DNA of 35,798 nt from Saprospira grandis DSM 2844. Its GTDB lineage: Bacteria; Bacteroidota; Bacteroidia; Chitinophagales; Saprospiraceae. Below, piece after piece: positions 8,938 through 16,802 of this stretch. The DNA lies in the NCBI GenBank assembly GCA_945888475.1, contig CAMDAB010000024.1:1-35798 (forward strand), read 5' to 3'. The translations under genes were made by a program, and so were the position numbers. The first letter of the stretch is position 1. Each line of letters opens with the position of its first letter. The notes under the pieces were generated by a model, which searched no databases, had not been told where the DNA came from, and saw nothing but the letters and a program-made list of their open reading frames with translations.

Positions 8938-11326
8938 ATTTTTCCAACCTCAACTCAAATGGAATTTTCAGCATCAATACAAAATTACTGCCTTGTTCGG
9001 GAAGGTTGAGCAGGCGATAGCGGCTCAGGTGCTGCAGATAGGCTCTGTTCAGGACATTCTGTATCTGGAAGCCTATGATAAATTGCTGTTTTTTTACTTT
9101 GAGGGTACTGCCCAAGGCAAGGTCAAAAAGCTGATAGGCAGGGGTATTTTTCTCATTTCTATCCACCCTGTTTTGGGCAAAACTGAAGCGATGGTTCAAC
9201 TCGAAATAGGCTTTATCAAAGACTTTATAGGCCTTTGGTAATTCAAGTCTTACGCCAGAGCGTATCACTGCAGGAGGCGTAAAAGGCAGGCCCAGCATGC
9301 TTTCCAGATTTAGGTTCCATACAAAATCATAGCCTTGTTTGAACGAAAAAGCAGGACTAATGCTATAATTCCAACTCAGCTCACCACCGCAATAAAGCGC
9401 ATCGGTCTGTAGATATTTAAAAAGTTGACCGGCATCGGGCAGGGGAGAGAAGCGTGCAGTGGGACTCAGATAAATATAATCATTATAAAAGGATCCGAAG
9501 GCTGAAAATTGCAGCTCAAACTTACTAAATTTCAAATCAGTGCCAAGTTCCAGTTGAATGCCGCTTTCGCTAGCCAGGTCGGTGCTGCCCTGTTCATGCC
9601 TGAAAGTGCCGTGATGAACGCCGTTTGAAACTGTCTCAACCGGATAAGGCACCCTGAAAGTACGACCCAGATGCGCACGAAGGGAAATTTTCTCAGGCAG
9701 CGCCATGTACCAAAGTCCCAATGCGCCAGCCCAATTTAAAAAATGCTGATCTAATTGCGGCGAATTGAGTTCTGTTAAGACGGAACCATTCACCCGAATT
9801 GGTAAACTGTAAAAATTACTGTTGTTATTGGCATAATCGAAACGGAATCCGCAATCCAGTTTCAGGCGCGAATAGGGTTGATATTCCAAAAATGTATAAA
9901 TGCCGCTTCTTATGGTACTAAAATCGGGTAGAAGATGGTCGTAGCCCCCACGCTCATTGCGCTGCTGCTGAAAATTGATGCCTGTTTTTATTTTTAGCTT
10001 TTCGTTGAGCGGTTGTATCAGTCGGATATTGGAGCTGATGGTCTGTAGCAGCAATTCCAAAGCCAGATCGCTGTTGTTGAAACTGCTGTCGCTGCGCAGA
10101 TGTGCATCGGCAAAGGAGAATTCCCGCCTAAGATTGCGCTGATAGCCGAGGTCAATTTTCAATTCTCCCGAATTTGGCAGCACAAAATCAGCATTCAAAA
10201 TGCCTTTCAGGTGACTGACCGATTGTGAAGGCAGGTCAATGTCGCGATTGTCTCCATCCGGATTGAGTCCATAAGCGCGAGGAATGCCCATCGCTCCGGA
10301 GAAAATGCCCGATCTGAATCCAAAATGCGAGGCTGTAAAACGAATTACGCCCCATTTTTGAATGGTACCCAAAGCCAGGGACATATTTTCCTCTCTGACC
10401 GCTGTGTTTTTTAGTTGCGCATCGAAAATGGGCAGAACAAAGCCATTGTAAATAAAACTGTCGGCAGGAATGCGGTAATCGCCCGATTCCTGTCGGCTGT
10501 ATCTGGCCTGCACAAAGAAATTATGATAATTGGAACTGATATGCGCCGATGTGCCCCATTGTCCGTTATTACTTTTATAAATCCCTTGCAGCGAGGCTTT
10601 TAATGTGTTGTGGGCAGCTACTCTTTCGGGCAGAATGTTGATGATGCCACCCAATCCATCGGAGCCATACATCATCGAAGCAGCGCCTTTTATGATTTCC
10701 ATGCGATCAACAGAAAGTGCATCTATTTCCAATCCATGATCATTGCCCCATTGCTGCCCCTGCTGTGCGATGCCATTTTGTGTCACAATGATTCTATTGC
10801 CTGCCATGCCTCTGATGACAGGTTTTGCAATGCCAGTACCGACATTTATGGTATTGATACCAGCAATACGCTCTAGACTTTTAGAAAAATTGCCCTGCAG
10901 ATTCTCTTCAAAAAAATTATTGCCAAAGACCTGCGCACTTTGTGAATTCTGACGACTCAGCGATGATTCCTCCACAAGGACATAGTCGGTATGCTTGCAT
11001 TTTTCGCAGCCCAATTCATTCAGGTACAAATGAATATGATAGACCGACTGTGATTTTTGCAGTCCAACTTTATAAATAATCGATTCCTTGCCGACAAAAC
11101 TTGCCAGAATTTCGACCGTATCGCTGAAATCTTTGAAAGAAATTACAAAAAAGCCATTTTCATCGGAGACAGCAGTCTGCAGCTCATTACCCAAAACAAG
11201 GTGAGCGCCGGGAATTGGCGTGCCGCTGCTTTGGTCATAAACTTCCCCTTCAATTCTATACTGTGCATTGATAATGATACAGTTAAGAAAGGATATTAGG
11301 AAAATAATTAAATGTCTGAAATTCAT
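8936..11326 (-). CDS. TonB-dependent outer-membrane receptor (metal or metal-chelate uptake likely)
   Basis: The product has 796 residues. Signal peptide ~1-21 (ends INAQ). Residues ~22-105 are a carboxypeptidase-regulatory-like beta sandwich (IEGEVYDQSSGTPIPGAHLVL). The plug domain is at ~125-235, with hallmarks PVIRGMAGNRIIVTQNG, VDRMEIIKGAASMMYGSDGLGG and INILPE. From ~250 to the end is the 22-strand barrel, finishing LMLKIPFELRLEK. A CEKC pair just before the plug (in LGCEKCKHTDYV) could bind metal. It imports a ligand into the periplasm using ExbBD-TonB energy. It is divergent from a His-rich DUF4625-like lipoprotein, and a 15-bp palindrome sits between the two promoters; both features suggest metal-dependent control. 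The ligand cannot be read from the sequence. Confidence 0.92.
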   Translation of the reverse strand: MNFRHLIIFLISFLNCIIINAQYRIEGEVYDQSSGTPIPGAHLVLGNELQTAVSDENGFFVISFKDFSDTVEILASFVGKESIIYKVGLQKSQSVYHIHLYLNELGCEKCKHTDYVLVEESSLSRQNSQSAQVFGNNFFEENLQGNFSKSLERIAGINTINVGTGIAKPVIRGMAGNRIIVTQNGIAQQGQQWGNDHGLEIDALSVDRMEIIKGAASMMYGSDGLGGIINILPERVAAHNTLKASLQGIYKSNNGQWGTSAHISSNYHNFFVQARYSRQESGDYRIPADSFIYNGFVLPIFDAQLKNTAVREENMSLALGTIQKWGVIRFTASHFGFRSGIFSGAMGIPRAYGLNPDGDNRDIDLPSQSVSHLKGILNADFVLPNSGELKIDLGYQRNLRREFSFADAHLRSDSSFNNSDLALELLLQTISSNIRLIQPLNEKLKIKTGINFQQQRNERGGYDHLLPDFSTIRSGIYTFLEYQPYSRLKLDCGFRFDYANNNSNFYSLPIRVNGSVLTELNSPQLDQHFLNWAGALGLWYMALPEKISLRAHLGRTFRVPYPVETVSNGVHHGTFRHEQGSTDLASESGIQLELGTDLKFSKFELQFSAFGSFYNDYIYLSPTARFSPLPDAGQLFKYLQTDALYCGGELSWNYSISPAFSFKQGYDFVWNLNLESMLGLPFTPPAVIRSGVRLELPKAYKVFDKAYFELNHRFSFAQNRVDRNEKNTPAYQLFDLALGSTLKVKKQQFIIGFQIQNVLNRAYLQHLSRYRLLNLPEQGSNFVLMLKIPFELRLEK

Positions 11327-11344
11327 CTGCTGTTAAAATATTCA

Positions 11345-11352
11345 CAAAAATA
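11345..11352 (-). promoter_or_regulatory. -7 box for the TonB receptor (TATTTTTG on the minus strand)
   Basis: CAAAAATA on the plus strand reads TATTTTTG on the minus strand, matching TAnnTTTG. It lies 19 bases upstream of the receptor ATG and 10 bases from the palindrome at 11363-11377. Confidence 0.6.
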
Positions 11353-11362
11353 AGCCTTTTCT

Positions 11363-11377
11363 TGCAACATTGTTGCA
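11363..11377. promoter_or_regulatory. Shared 7-1-7 palindromic operator (Fur-superfamily-like)
   Basis: TGCAACA-T-TGTTGCA is a perfect 15-bp dyad. It lies between two outward-facing -7 boxes, 10 bp from the one for the TonB receptor and 8 bp from the one for the lipoprotein. The 7-1-7 layout is that of Fur, Zur and PerR sites in general. That this is a Zur or Fur operator here is an inference from layout and from the genes it separates. Confidence 0.6.
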
Positions 11378-11385
11378 TGATATTG

Positions 11386-11393
11386 TATTTTTG
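11386..11393 (+). promoter_or_regulatory. -7 box for the DUF4625-like lipoprotein (TATTTTTG)
   Basis: Matches TAnnTTTG, 27 bases before the ATG at 11421. A TTG at 11362-11364, 21 bases upstream and overlapping the palindrome, could be the -33 element. Confidence 0.6.
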
Positions 11394-11420
11394 TAAAATA
11401 CTTAGGAGCAAACAGTTCAA

Positions 11421-12218
11421 ATGAAAAGCAATATTTTAATTCCATCGGCTATTTTTTTAGCATTTTTAGCAATTTCCTGCAATACAGACTCTGACAATCA
11501 AAGTCCTGTTATTGAATTATTGTCGGTCAGTCCGCAATTGGAATCGGCTTTGATATGCGGGGAAATGGAGACAAACAATGTCATTAGCCTTAATAGTAAC
11601 GACAGCCTGAAATTTTCTTTAAAACTCAGCGACAATAAAGGTCTTTCGCAATTAAAAATTGATATTCATGAAAATTTCGACTGTCACGGTCACAAAGCAG
11701 TAAGTCCATGGCAGGTGTTGAATCTGATCGACCTAAGCGGAACCGAGCAGATTTTGAACCTCAGTATTCCAATTCCAGCAACTGCAAGTGCCGGAGTTTA
11801 CCATTTTCAAATTAGACTTTTGGATGAATCGGGTAACGAAGCCGGTTCAAATCAGGCATACAGCATCAGATTATTGAACAGCGCCGATACCATAGCTCCT
11901 TCGGCAACAATAAATCTTCCAATTGCCGACACAATATCAGTTTCAAGAGGAGACCTCTTGAGTTTTGAAGTTCGTGCCGAGGATAATTTTGATTTAGGTA
12001 CTGGAAAGGCCGAGCTGATTTATTTCACCGAAAGCGGAAATAAAATAAAAGCCGATACCTATGTTTTTGAACCCGGACTTGGTAATATCAGGACAATCAA
12101 TATGGATTATCAATTTCCCACAACCTTAACAAGAGGCAATTACGAGTTTTATGTAAAGGTTTTCGATGCTTATGGCAATAGTTTTGACACTGCTTCAAAA
12201 TTGATTCAACTGAATTAA
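11421..12218 (+). CDS. DUF4625-like lipoprotein, possible periplasmic metal binder
   Basis: The product has 265 residues. The lipobox LAISC puts a lipidated Cys at residue 20 (MKSNILIPSAIFLAFLAIS-C), followed by an Asp/Asn-rich linker. Two immunoglobulin-like beta domains follow (~30-150 and ~158-265). The first holds IDIHENFDCHGHK: the His-x-x-x-Phe-Asp-Cys-His-x-His cluster is the sort of motif seen in Bacteroidota DUF4625 lipoproteins. The GVYHFQIRLLDESGNEA and GNYEFYVKVFDAYGN strands repeat between the two domains, suggesting an internal duplication. It is divergent from the TonB receptor and shares its operator. A surface or periplasmic metal-capture role is inferred from the His cluster and the neighbour. 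Confidence 0.8.
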   Translation: MKSNILIPSAIFLAFLAISCNTDSDNQSPVIELLSVSPQLESALICGEMETNNVISLNSNDSLKFSLKLSDNKGLSQLKIDIHENFDCHGHKAVSPWQVLNLIDLSGTEQILNLSIPIPATASAGVYHFQIRLLDESGNEAGSNQAYSIRLLNSADTIAPSATINLPIADTISVSRGDLLSFEVRAEDNFDLGTGKAELIYFTESGNKIKADTYVFEPGLGNIRTINMDYQFPTTLTRGNYEFYVKVFDAYGNSFDTASKLIQLN

Positions 12219-12264
12219 AACAGCAGTTTTTATTATCTTCTTTTCGATTTATTCCAATTAGCTT

Positions 12265-12272
12265 TATATTTG
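12265..12272 (+). promoter_or_regulatory. -7 box (TATATTTG)
   Basis: Exact TAnnTTTG, 36 bases before the ATG at 12309. An upstream in-frame TTG at 12270 lies inside this box and so is unlikely to be translated. Confidence 0.6.
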
Positions 12273-12308
12273 CCTAAATCTTATTTTTTGGATTCAAAAT
12301 TTAATAAA

Positions 12309-12983
12309 ATGCAGGAAATTTGGAGCCGTTTCGAAGCTTGGCTCGACAAACACGCCAATCAGCTTTTGGACGATTTGAACGAAGCTGTGGAAGATACTCA
12401 GCTGGAACCTATCGAGCGTATGATGGGTGTTGATTTGCCAGCCGATTTTAAGGAATTTTACAAAATTCACAATGGCCAGTTTTCAGAATCTGAAGACCGC
12501 CTTTTTGGATTGGAAGAACTATACTCTGTAGAGCGAATGATCGAGGAGCGAAACAAGCTCAAAGAAAAATTTTATGCTGGCGAATTCGATGATTTTGATT
12601 CTGAACCGGATGCTGCAATCCGTGGAGAATGGTACAATCCGTATTGGCTACCGCTCACCGGCGATGGTAAAGGCAATCATTATTGCATGGATTTTGCGCC
12701 TTCTAAGGATGGTCAAATTGGACAGATTATCAGATTTCTTATTGCTGCGCCCAAAAGAAAACTCGTTTCAGTTTCTTTCCGTCAATGGATGGAAACCTAT
12801 GTCATAGAACTTGAAAAAGGACTTTACAATTACTCTGCAAAATGGGGCGGTATGGTTCAGCGTACTCGTACCGACTTTTCGGCCGAAGAAAGTCTCGATG
12901 ACGCAGAAGAAGATATGTGGGGCAATGATGAGGATGAGGACATGGAAGGCTTTGAGATTCTGGACGAAAGTGACTTTACATAA
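12309..12983 (+). CDS. SMI1/KNR4-family protein
   Basis: The product has 224 residues from ATG 12309. The SMI1/KNR4 (SUKH-type) pattern is clear: IWSRFEAWLDKHA, then PIERMMGVDLPADFKEFYKIHNGQF, RLFGLEELYSVERM, WYNPYWLPLTGDGKGNHYCMDF, GQIIRF and SVSFRQWMETYV. The C-terminal ~35 residues are a strongly acidic tail (EESLDDAEEDMW, NDEDEDMEGFE). In bacteria the superfamily includes immunity proteins to polymorphic toxins and cell-wall-related regulators; no toxin gene is next to it here, so its role is open. No signal peptide, so cytoplasmic. The stop is followed within ten bases by heptameric repeats. Confidence 0.85.
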   Translation: MQEIWSRFEAWLDKHANQLLDDLNEAVEDTQLEPIERMMGVDLPADFKEFYKIHNGQFSESEDRLFGLEELYSVERMIEERNKLKEKFYAGEFDDFDSEPDAAIRGEWYNPYWLPLTGDGKGNHYCMDFAPSKDGQIGQIIRFLIAAPKRKLVSVSFRQWMETYVIELEKGLYNYSAKWGGMVQRTRTDFSAEESLDDAEEDMWGNDEDEDMEGFEILDESDFT

Positions 12984-13303
12984 GTTAGAAGTCTGAAGTT
13001 AGAAATCTGAAGTTGGAAGTTAGAGTTGTATCAAGTATCAGGTACTAAGTATCAAGACTTTTTTTTAGCTACCAGCTACCAGCATACCAGTTACCAAGAA
13101 ACCAGCTGCCAAGCGAGTAACCCGATCCAGCATACCAGCTACCAGCATACCAGTTACCAAGAAACCAGGTGATAAGCGAGTAACCCGATCCAATTACCAT
13201 CTCGTTCTCCAGACGAGACCAGCATACTAATTACCAATAAACCAGCTGCCAAGCGAATAATAGTTCTTTCCTCTTTCAATCTTTCCTCTTTCACTCTTTC
13301 CCC
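12984..13303. repeat. Four successive heptamer-type tandem repeat tracts upstream of rsmE
   Basis: No gene was seen. The tract reads as four versions of a 7-base repeat: (a) 12984-13025 TTAGAAG/TCTGAAG units; (b) 13029-13056 TATCAAG, TATCAGG, TACTAAG, TATCAAG in perfect register; (c) 13067-13260 degenerate ACCAGCT/ACCAAGA units, forming a higher-order copy of ~48 bp at 13081 and 13144 (63 bp apart) and a third, decayed, at 13221; (d) 13265-13301 TCTTTCC and TCTTTCA alternating. A TCTCGT-N7-ACGAGA hairpin (13200-13218) lies inside (c). Tract (d) abuts the rsmE start codon. Confidence 0.85.
13200..13218. repeat. TCTCGT-N7-ACGAGA hairpin, copy 1
   Basis: Arms 13200-13205 and 13213-13218 with a 7-base loop TCTCCAG. 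The same arms and loop length recur at 28672-28690 and 28709-28727. Confidence 0.75.
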
Positions 13304-14020
13304 TTGCAACTCTACTTCACATATAAAATCGAATCCGACTTCGCCTTTCTCGATGAGGAAGAATACATTCATGTCGTGAAAACCCTACGCAAAAAACAGG
13401 GCGACAGATTAGAATTGATGGACGGAAAAGGCTTTTACTATGGAGCAGAAATTACAGAAATAGGAAAAAAAGAAGTTAAACTGCGGATTTTGAGCAGTAG
13501 AGAAATTCCTTTGAACTGGGATTTTGACTTGCAGCTGGCAGTGGCGCCGACCAAAAACATTGACCGTACAGAATGGATGCTCGAAAAGTGCGTAGAAATT
13601 GGCATCAACAGTTTTAGCCCAATTCTTTGCCGACACTCAGAGCGCAAACAAATAAGAACAGATCGTTTGGAGAAAATTGCCCTTGCTGCTGCCAAACAGT
13701 CGCAAAAATCTGTTCTACCGAAAATAAGTGAATTGACTGATTTTGGTAAATTTGTTCGGGAATCAAAAGCAGATCAGAAATTTATCGCACATTGTCAAAG
13801 TACTGAACTGGCTGAACTAAAAAATGCTTTTGTCTATTCACCGGGCACATCCGTGCTTGTACTCATCGGCCCTGAAGGCGATTTTAGTCCCGATGAAGTT
13901 GCGCTGGCAATTTCTCATGGTTTTAAAGCGGTGAGCCTGGGCAAAAGCCGACTGAGAACAGAAACGGCTGGATTGGTGGCTTGTCATACCTTGCAACTTG
14001 GAGTAGCAGGTATCAGGTAA
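13304..14020 (+). CDS. rsmE: 16S rRNA (uracil-1498 N3) methyltransferase RsmE
   Basis: The product has 238 residues. RsmE uses S-adenosylmethionine to methylate U1498 in the decoding region of 16S rRNA. The N-terminal PUA-like part (MQLYFTYKIE, HVVKTLRKKQGDRLELMDGKG) is followed by a SPOUT knot with APTKNIDRTEWMLEKCVEIG, PILCRHSERK, VLIGPEGDFSPDE and SLGKSRLRTETAGL. The start is a TTG: family members begin M-(Q/H)-L-(F/Y)-Y/F exactly here, and no ATG lies upstream in frame near it. Both ends are touched by heptameric repeats: TCTTTCC units abut the start codon, and the last residues (GVAGIR) are encoded by a GTAGCAG/GTATCAG/GTAACC run. A decayed second copy of residues 197-232 lies at 16803. 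Confidence 0.93.
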   Translation: MQLYFTYKIESDFAFLDEEEYIHVVKTLRKKQGDRLELMDGKGFYYGAEITEIGKKEVKLRILSSREIPLNWDFDLQLAVAPTKNIDRTEWMLEKCVEIGINSFSPILCRHSERKQIRTDRLEKIALAAAKQSQKSVLPKISELTDFGKFVRESKADQKFIAHCQSTELAELKNAFVYSPGTSVLVLIGPEGDFSPDEVALAISHGFKAVSLGKSRLRTETAGLVACHTLQLGVAGIR

Positions 14021-14187
14021 CCAACCAAAAAAAGCATCAGATTTTTTGCGAAAGCCCGCGAAAGCTTTCGGGGTAACCTTCCGAAAGCAGGGCAGCAATG
14101 GAGCCCTATTTCCGAAAGCTTTCGGAATAGCTTAGGGTAACCTTAAACCCAATAGAAATTGTTTATCTGTAATTGCATCAATTTCAC
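14021..14187. repeat. Palindrome-rich left end of the rsmE-adjacent cassette
   Basis: Contains CGAAAGCTTTCG at 14059-14070 and the 18-bp perfect palindrome TTCCGAAAGCTTTCGGAA at 14110-14127. GGGTAACCTT occurs as a direct repeat at 14071-14080 and 14135-14144, and AGGGC/GCCCT arms surround AGCAATGGA. CGAAAGCTTTCG recurs at 16791-16802, just after the FISUMP gene. The whole could fold strongly, like REP-type elements; no REP-associated transposase gene is present. Confidence 0.75.
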
Positions 14188-14195
14188 TATATTTG
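14188..14195 (+). promoter_or_regulatory. -7 box (TATATTTG)
   Basis: Exact TAnnTTTG, 15 bases before the ATG at 14211. The in-frame TTG at 14193 is part of this box, so translation should start at 14211 and the leader must be very short. Confidence 0.55.
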
Positions 14196-14210
14196 CAAAA
14201 AAGAGACAGC

Positions 14211-15944
14211 ATGCAGGCAAATAATATCAAGTTTTCTTATGGAATAAGCAGTATAGAAAAGCTCATAGAGCAGGGCTATGTGTTTGTAGATAAGACAAAA
14301 TATATCGAATTACTTGAGAAAGAAGATAGTTATTCTATTTTCCTCAGACCAAGGCGGATGGGCAAAAGTCTTTTTGTGTCAATGCTCGAACATTACTACG
14401 ATATCAATAAAAAACATCTTTTTGAAAAGGTTTTTTCAAATTTATACATCGGTAAAAATCCAACACCAAGGGCTAGTTCATACATGGTTTTGAGTTTTGA
14501 TTTTAGTGCGATAGATACACAAACAGAGGAAGCAGCTTTCCGTTTTTTTCTAAAAAGAATTCAATCAGATATGAAAAGCTTTATGAAAAGCTATAATTTA
14601 TTTGAATCTGAAGAAATTGAAATAATTTTAGATGCTGGTTCTCCAGGAGATTTGATGAGCTCATTTTTCAGGTCATTAAAAACCTGGAGAGACAAAACTG
14701 GAGATAATAGGCCAATCTTCATCGTAATCGACGAATACGACCATTTTACAAATGAAATCCTGATTAGGGATTTGAGTGAATTCAAACGCTCAGTTTCTGA
14801 AGATGGCTATATCAGAAAATTTTACGAAGCCATAAAGACTGCGACCAAGAACAGTTTTGTAGACAGATTTTTTATCACAGGTGTTTCTCCAATAACACTC
14901 GATGGTCTTACAAGTGGATTTAATATTGGCAAATATTTGACGGGTTCGGAAATTTTCCAAGATATGATGGGCTTTAGCGAAGAAGAAACCCGGAATTTGC
15001 TAAATCTTGTATTGGAAGACAAAAGTCGGGAGCAGCAGATCATGTCCGACCTTAAATTTTGGTACAATGGTTACCGTTTTAATTTGGATGTTGAGCATAC
15101 CATTTACAATTCGGATATGGTATTGTATTTTTTTGATAATTTTAAGTTCAAACAAAAATATCCGAAACAGATGTTAGATCCCAACATCATGCCCGATTAC
15201 AGTAAGTTGAAGAAATTATTCAATGTTGCTAATTATCAGGCTAATATCGAAGTATTGGAAGAGATTTTGCAAAATGGCTACTTAATCAATGATCTCATTT
15301 ATCAATTCTCTTTTGATCAGGACTTTGACCGGACTGCCTTTGTTAATCTGCTTTTTTATCTTGGTAATCTTACCTTAGATGGTGCTGACGAGTACGATAC
15401 CCCCAGGTTTGTGATTCCAAATTATGTTATCAAAGAATTGTATTGGAAATATTTTGCTAATGTTTTACAAAAGGAAGCAAAGCTCGAATATGAGAGTAAC
15501 AATGTAATGATTTGCCTTCGCAAAATGGTCGCCGGCGATATTGGTCCAATGTTCGAATTGATAGAAAAATTACTGCAAAATCTTTCCAATCGGGATTTTC
15601 AGCGTTTCGACGAAAAATATATCAAAGCCATTCTGCTGGCTTATGTTCACCAAAGCAGGTATTATTATGCTCGCAGCGAAAGAGAAGTTACAAACGATGG
15701 ATATATTGATATCGAACTATTGCAACATCCAGCTAACCATGGCAATATACAACAGTATGTCATTGAACTTAAATACCTGAAAAAATCGGAAGAAAATTTG
15801 TTGGAAAGCACCATGCAATCTGCAAAGACTCAACTAAAATCCTACCTCGAAAATGATATCCAATTAAAAACACTCCAAAAGCTAAAAGCAATTGCAGTTG
15901 TAACTGTAAAAGATAAAATTCACTGGGAAATTGTAAATGGATGA
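14211..15944 (+). CDS. AAA-ATPase-like protein with C-terminal PD-(D/E)XK nuclease domain (DUF1703 type)
   Basis: The product has 577 residues from ATG 14211. The N-terminus FSYGISSIEKLIEQGYVFVDKT is the usual opening of this family. R46-PRRMGKS is the Walker A-like loop, and IFIVIDEYDHF (~170-180) is the Walker B. The C-terminal domain has a PD-(D/E)XK pattern: GYIDIELLQ with the Asp, then QQYVIELKYLK with the E-x-K. The family (AAA-ATPase_like plus PDDEXK_9) is large and multi-copy in Bacteroidota genomes; proposed roles include mobile-element or defence functions, but none is proven. Here it is the main gene of a palindrome-bounded cassette at the rsmE 3' end. Length is normal and no frameshift was seen. 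Confidence 0.92.
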   Translation: MQANNIKFSYGISSIEKLIEQGYVFVDKTKYIELLEKEDSYSIFLRPRRMGKSLFVSMLEHYYDINKKHLFEKVFSNLYIGKNPTPRASSYMVLSFDFSAIDTQTEEAAFRFFLKRIQSDMKSFMKSYNLFESEEIEIILDAGSPGDLMSSFFRSLKTWRDKTGDNRPIFIVIDEYDHFTNEILIRDLSEFKRSVSEDGYIRKFYEAIKTATKNSFVDRFFITGVSPITLDGLTSGFNIGKYLTGSEIFQDMMGFSEEETRNLLNLVLEDKSREQQIMSDLKFWYNGYRFNLDVEHTIYNSDMVLYFFDNFKFKQKYPKQMLDPNIMPDYSKLKKLFNVANYQANIEVLEEILQNGYLINDLIYQFSFDQDFDRTAFVNLLFYLGNLTLDGADEYDTPRFVIPNYVIKELYWKYFANVLQKEAKLEYESNNVMICLRKMVAGDIGPMFELIEKLLQNLSNRDFQRFDEKYIKAILLAYVHQSRYYYARSEREVTNDGYIDIELLQHPANHGNIQQYVIELKYLKKSEENLLESTMQSAKTQLKSYLENDIQLKTLQKLKAIAVVTVKDKIHWEIVNG

Positions 15945-16002
15945 CTTTTTAATTTATTTTTCCGATATTTGAAAAATATTTTAAAAATACAAAACAACAA
16001 CT

Positions 16003-16788
16003 GTGACAAAAAACAAATCGAAAGCCTTTCTAATGCTAGTATTGGCATTATTTTGCGCTAGTTTTTCACATGCGCAAACTTATACTAAAGGAAAGGGCAT
16101 CACTTATAAAGGCCGTAGCTACGCCACAGTTGTTATGGGCAATGGCCAGGAATGGATGGCCGAAAACCTGAGTGTTTTTTATTTTAGAAATGGCGATCCT
16201 ATACCTGTTGTTAAAACCAATGAAGTATGGAAAAAAGCAGGCGAGAACAAAGAGCCTGCCTGTTGTTACTATGAGAACAATGCAGAATATGGTAAAACTT
16301 ACGGTGTATTGTACAATTGGTATGCAGTAAACGACCCCAGAGGCTTAGCCCCAGAGGGCTGGCATGTACCAACAGATGCAGAGTGGAAAAACTTTGAAAC
16401 CTTTTTAGGCGATGATACAGGCACCAAAATGAAAAGTTCAAGTGGCTGGAAAAGTTATGAAGGAGAAGCGGAATGTGCGAACTGCAAAAGCTGGACTCCC
16501 GAACAAAAAGCAGGACAAATCTGTAATGTATGTAATGATTCACGTAAATCTAAGGCTCAGATTTCTGGCAATGGCACTAATTCAAGTGGTTTTTCAGGTC
16601 TTCCGGGCGGCGTCCGTTTCGGCAGTCGGGTATTCATCCGCATTGGGGACTACGGCTGCTGGTGGAGTTCTACTGAGGACAGTACGAACTATGCCTGGTA
16701 CAGCCCACTGTATTCCGACGATGGCCGTGCAGGCGGATACTACCACCTTAAGACGGATGGGTTGTCTGTGCGCTGCCTCAGGGATTAG
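16003..16788 (+). CDS. Secreted FISUMP-domain protein
   Basis: The product has 261 residues. The GTG start at 16003 gives a signal peptide with a basic n-region (MTKNKSKAFLMLVLALF, ending SHAQ); the next Met would lose the charged residues. The body is a Fibrobacter succinogenes major paralogous (FISUMP) domain: GQEWMAENLSVF, YGVLYNWYAV, LAPEGWHVPTDAEWKNFE, SGFSGLPGGVRF, CWWSSTED and GLSVRCLRD. A CANC...CNVC pair (residues ~158-178) forms a zinc-ribbon-like insert that also occurs in some family members. The protein is extracytoplasmic; its function is unknown. It lies 58 bp after the AAA-ATPase gene, and the CGAAAGCTTTCG palindrome follows its stop by two bases. Confidence 0.9.
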   Translation: MTKNKSKAFLMLVLALFCASFSHAQTYTKGKGITYKGRSYATVVMGNGQEWMAENLSVFYFRNGDPIPVVKTNEVWKKAGENKEPACCYYENNAEYGKTYGVLYNWYAVNDPRGLAPEGWHVPTDAEWKNFETFLGDDTGTKMKSSSGWKSYEGEAECANCKSWTPEQKAGQICNVCNDSRKSKAQISGNGTNSSGFSGLPGGVRFGSRVFIRIGDYGCWWSSTEDSTNYAWYSPLYSDDGRAGGYYHLKTDGLSVRCLRD

Positions 16789-16790
16789 TA

Positions 16791-16802
16791 CGAAAGCTTT
16801 CG
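16791..16802. repeat. CGAAAGCTTTCG palindrome, right end of the cassette
   Basis: A perfect 12-bp palindrome, identical to 14059-14070 and to the core of 14110-14127. The rsmE-like remnant begins at the very next base (16803). Confidence 0.75.

Noticed and set aside
8834..9241. 135-codon plus-strand frame after the 8427 gene
   Set aside because: It is antisense to the end of the TonB receptor, whose barrel signature is clear, and the frame has no protein-like motif.
12270..12308. TTG-initiated extension of the SMI1/KNR4 protein
   Set aside because: The TTG is inside the TATATTTG -7 box; the ATG at 12309 opens the family motif.
12309..12983. Immunity protein of a polymorphic toxin system
   Set aside because: SMI1/KNR4 proteins can be immunity proteins, but no toxin, RHS or secretion-tagged neighbour is present.
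14021..16802. Prophage or integrative element with integrase
   Set aside because: No integrase, recombinase, capsid or mobilisation gene lies in the cassette; only a small palindrome-bounded unit is supported.
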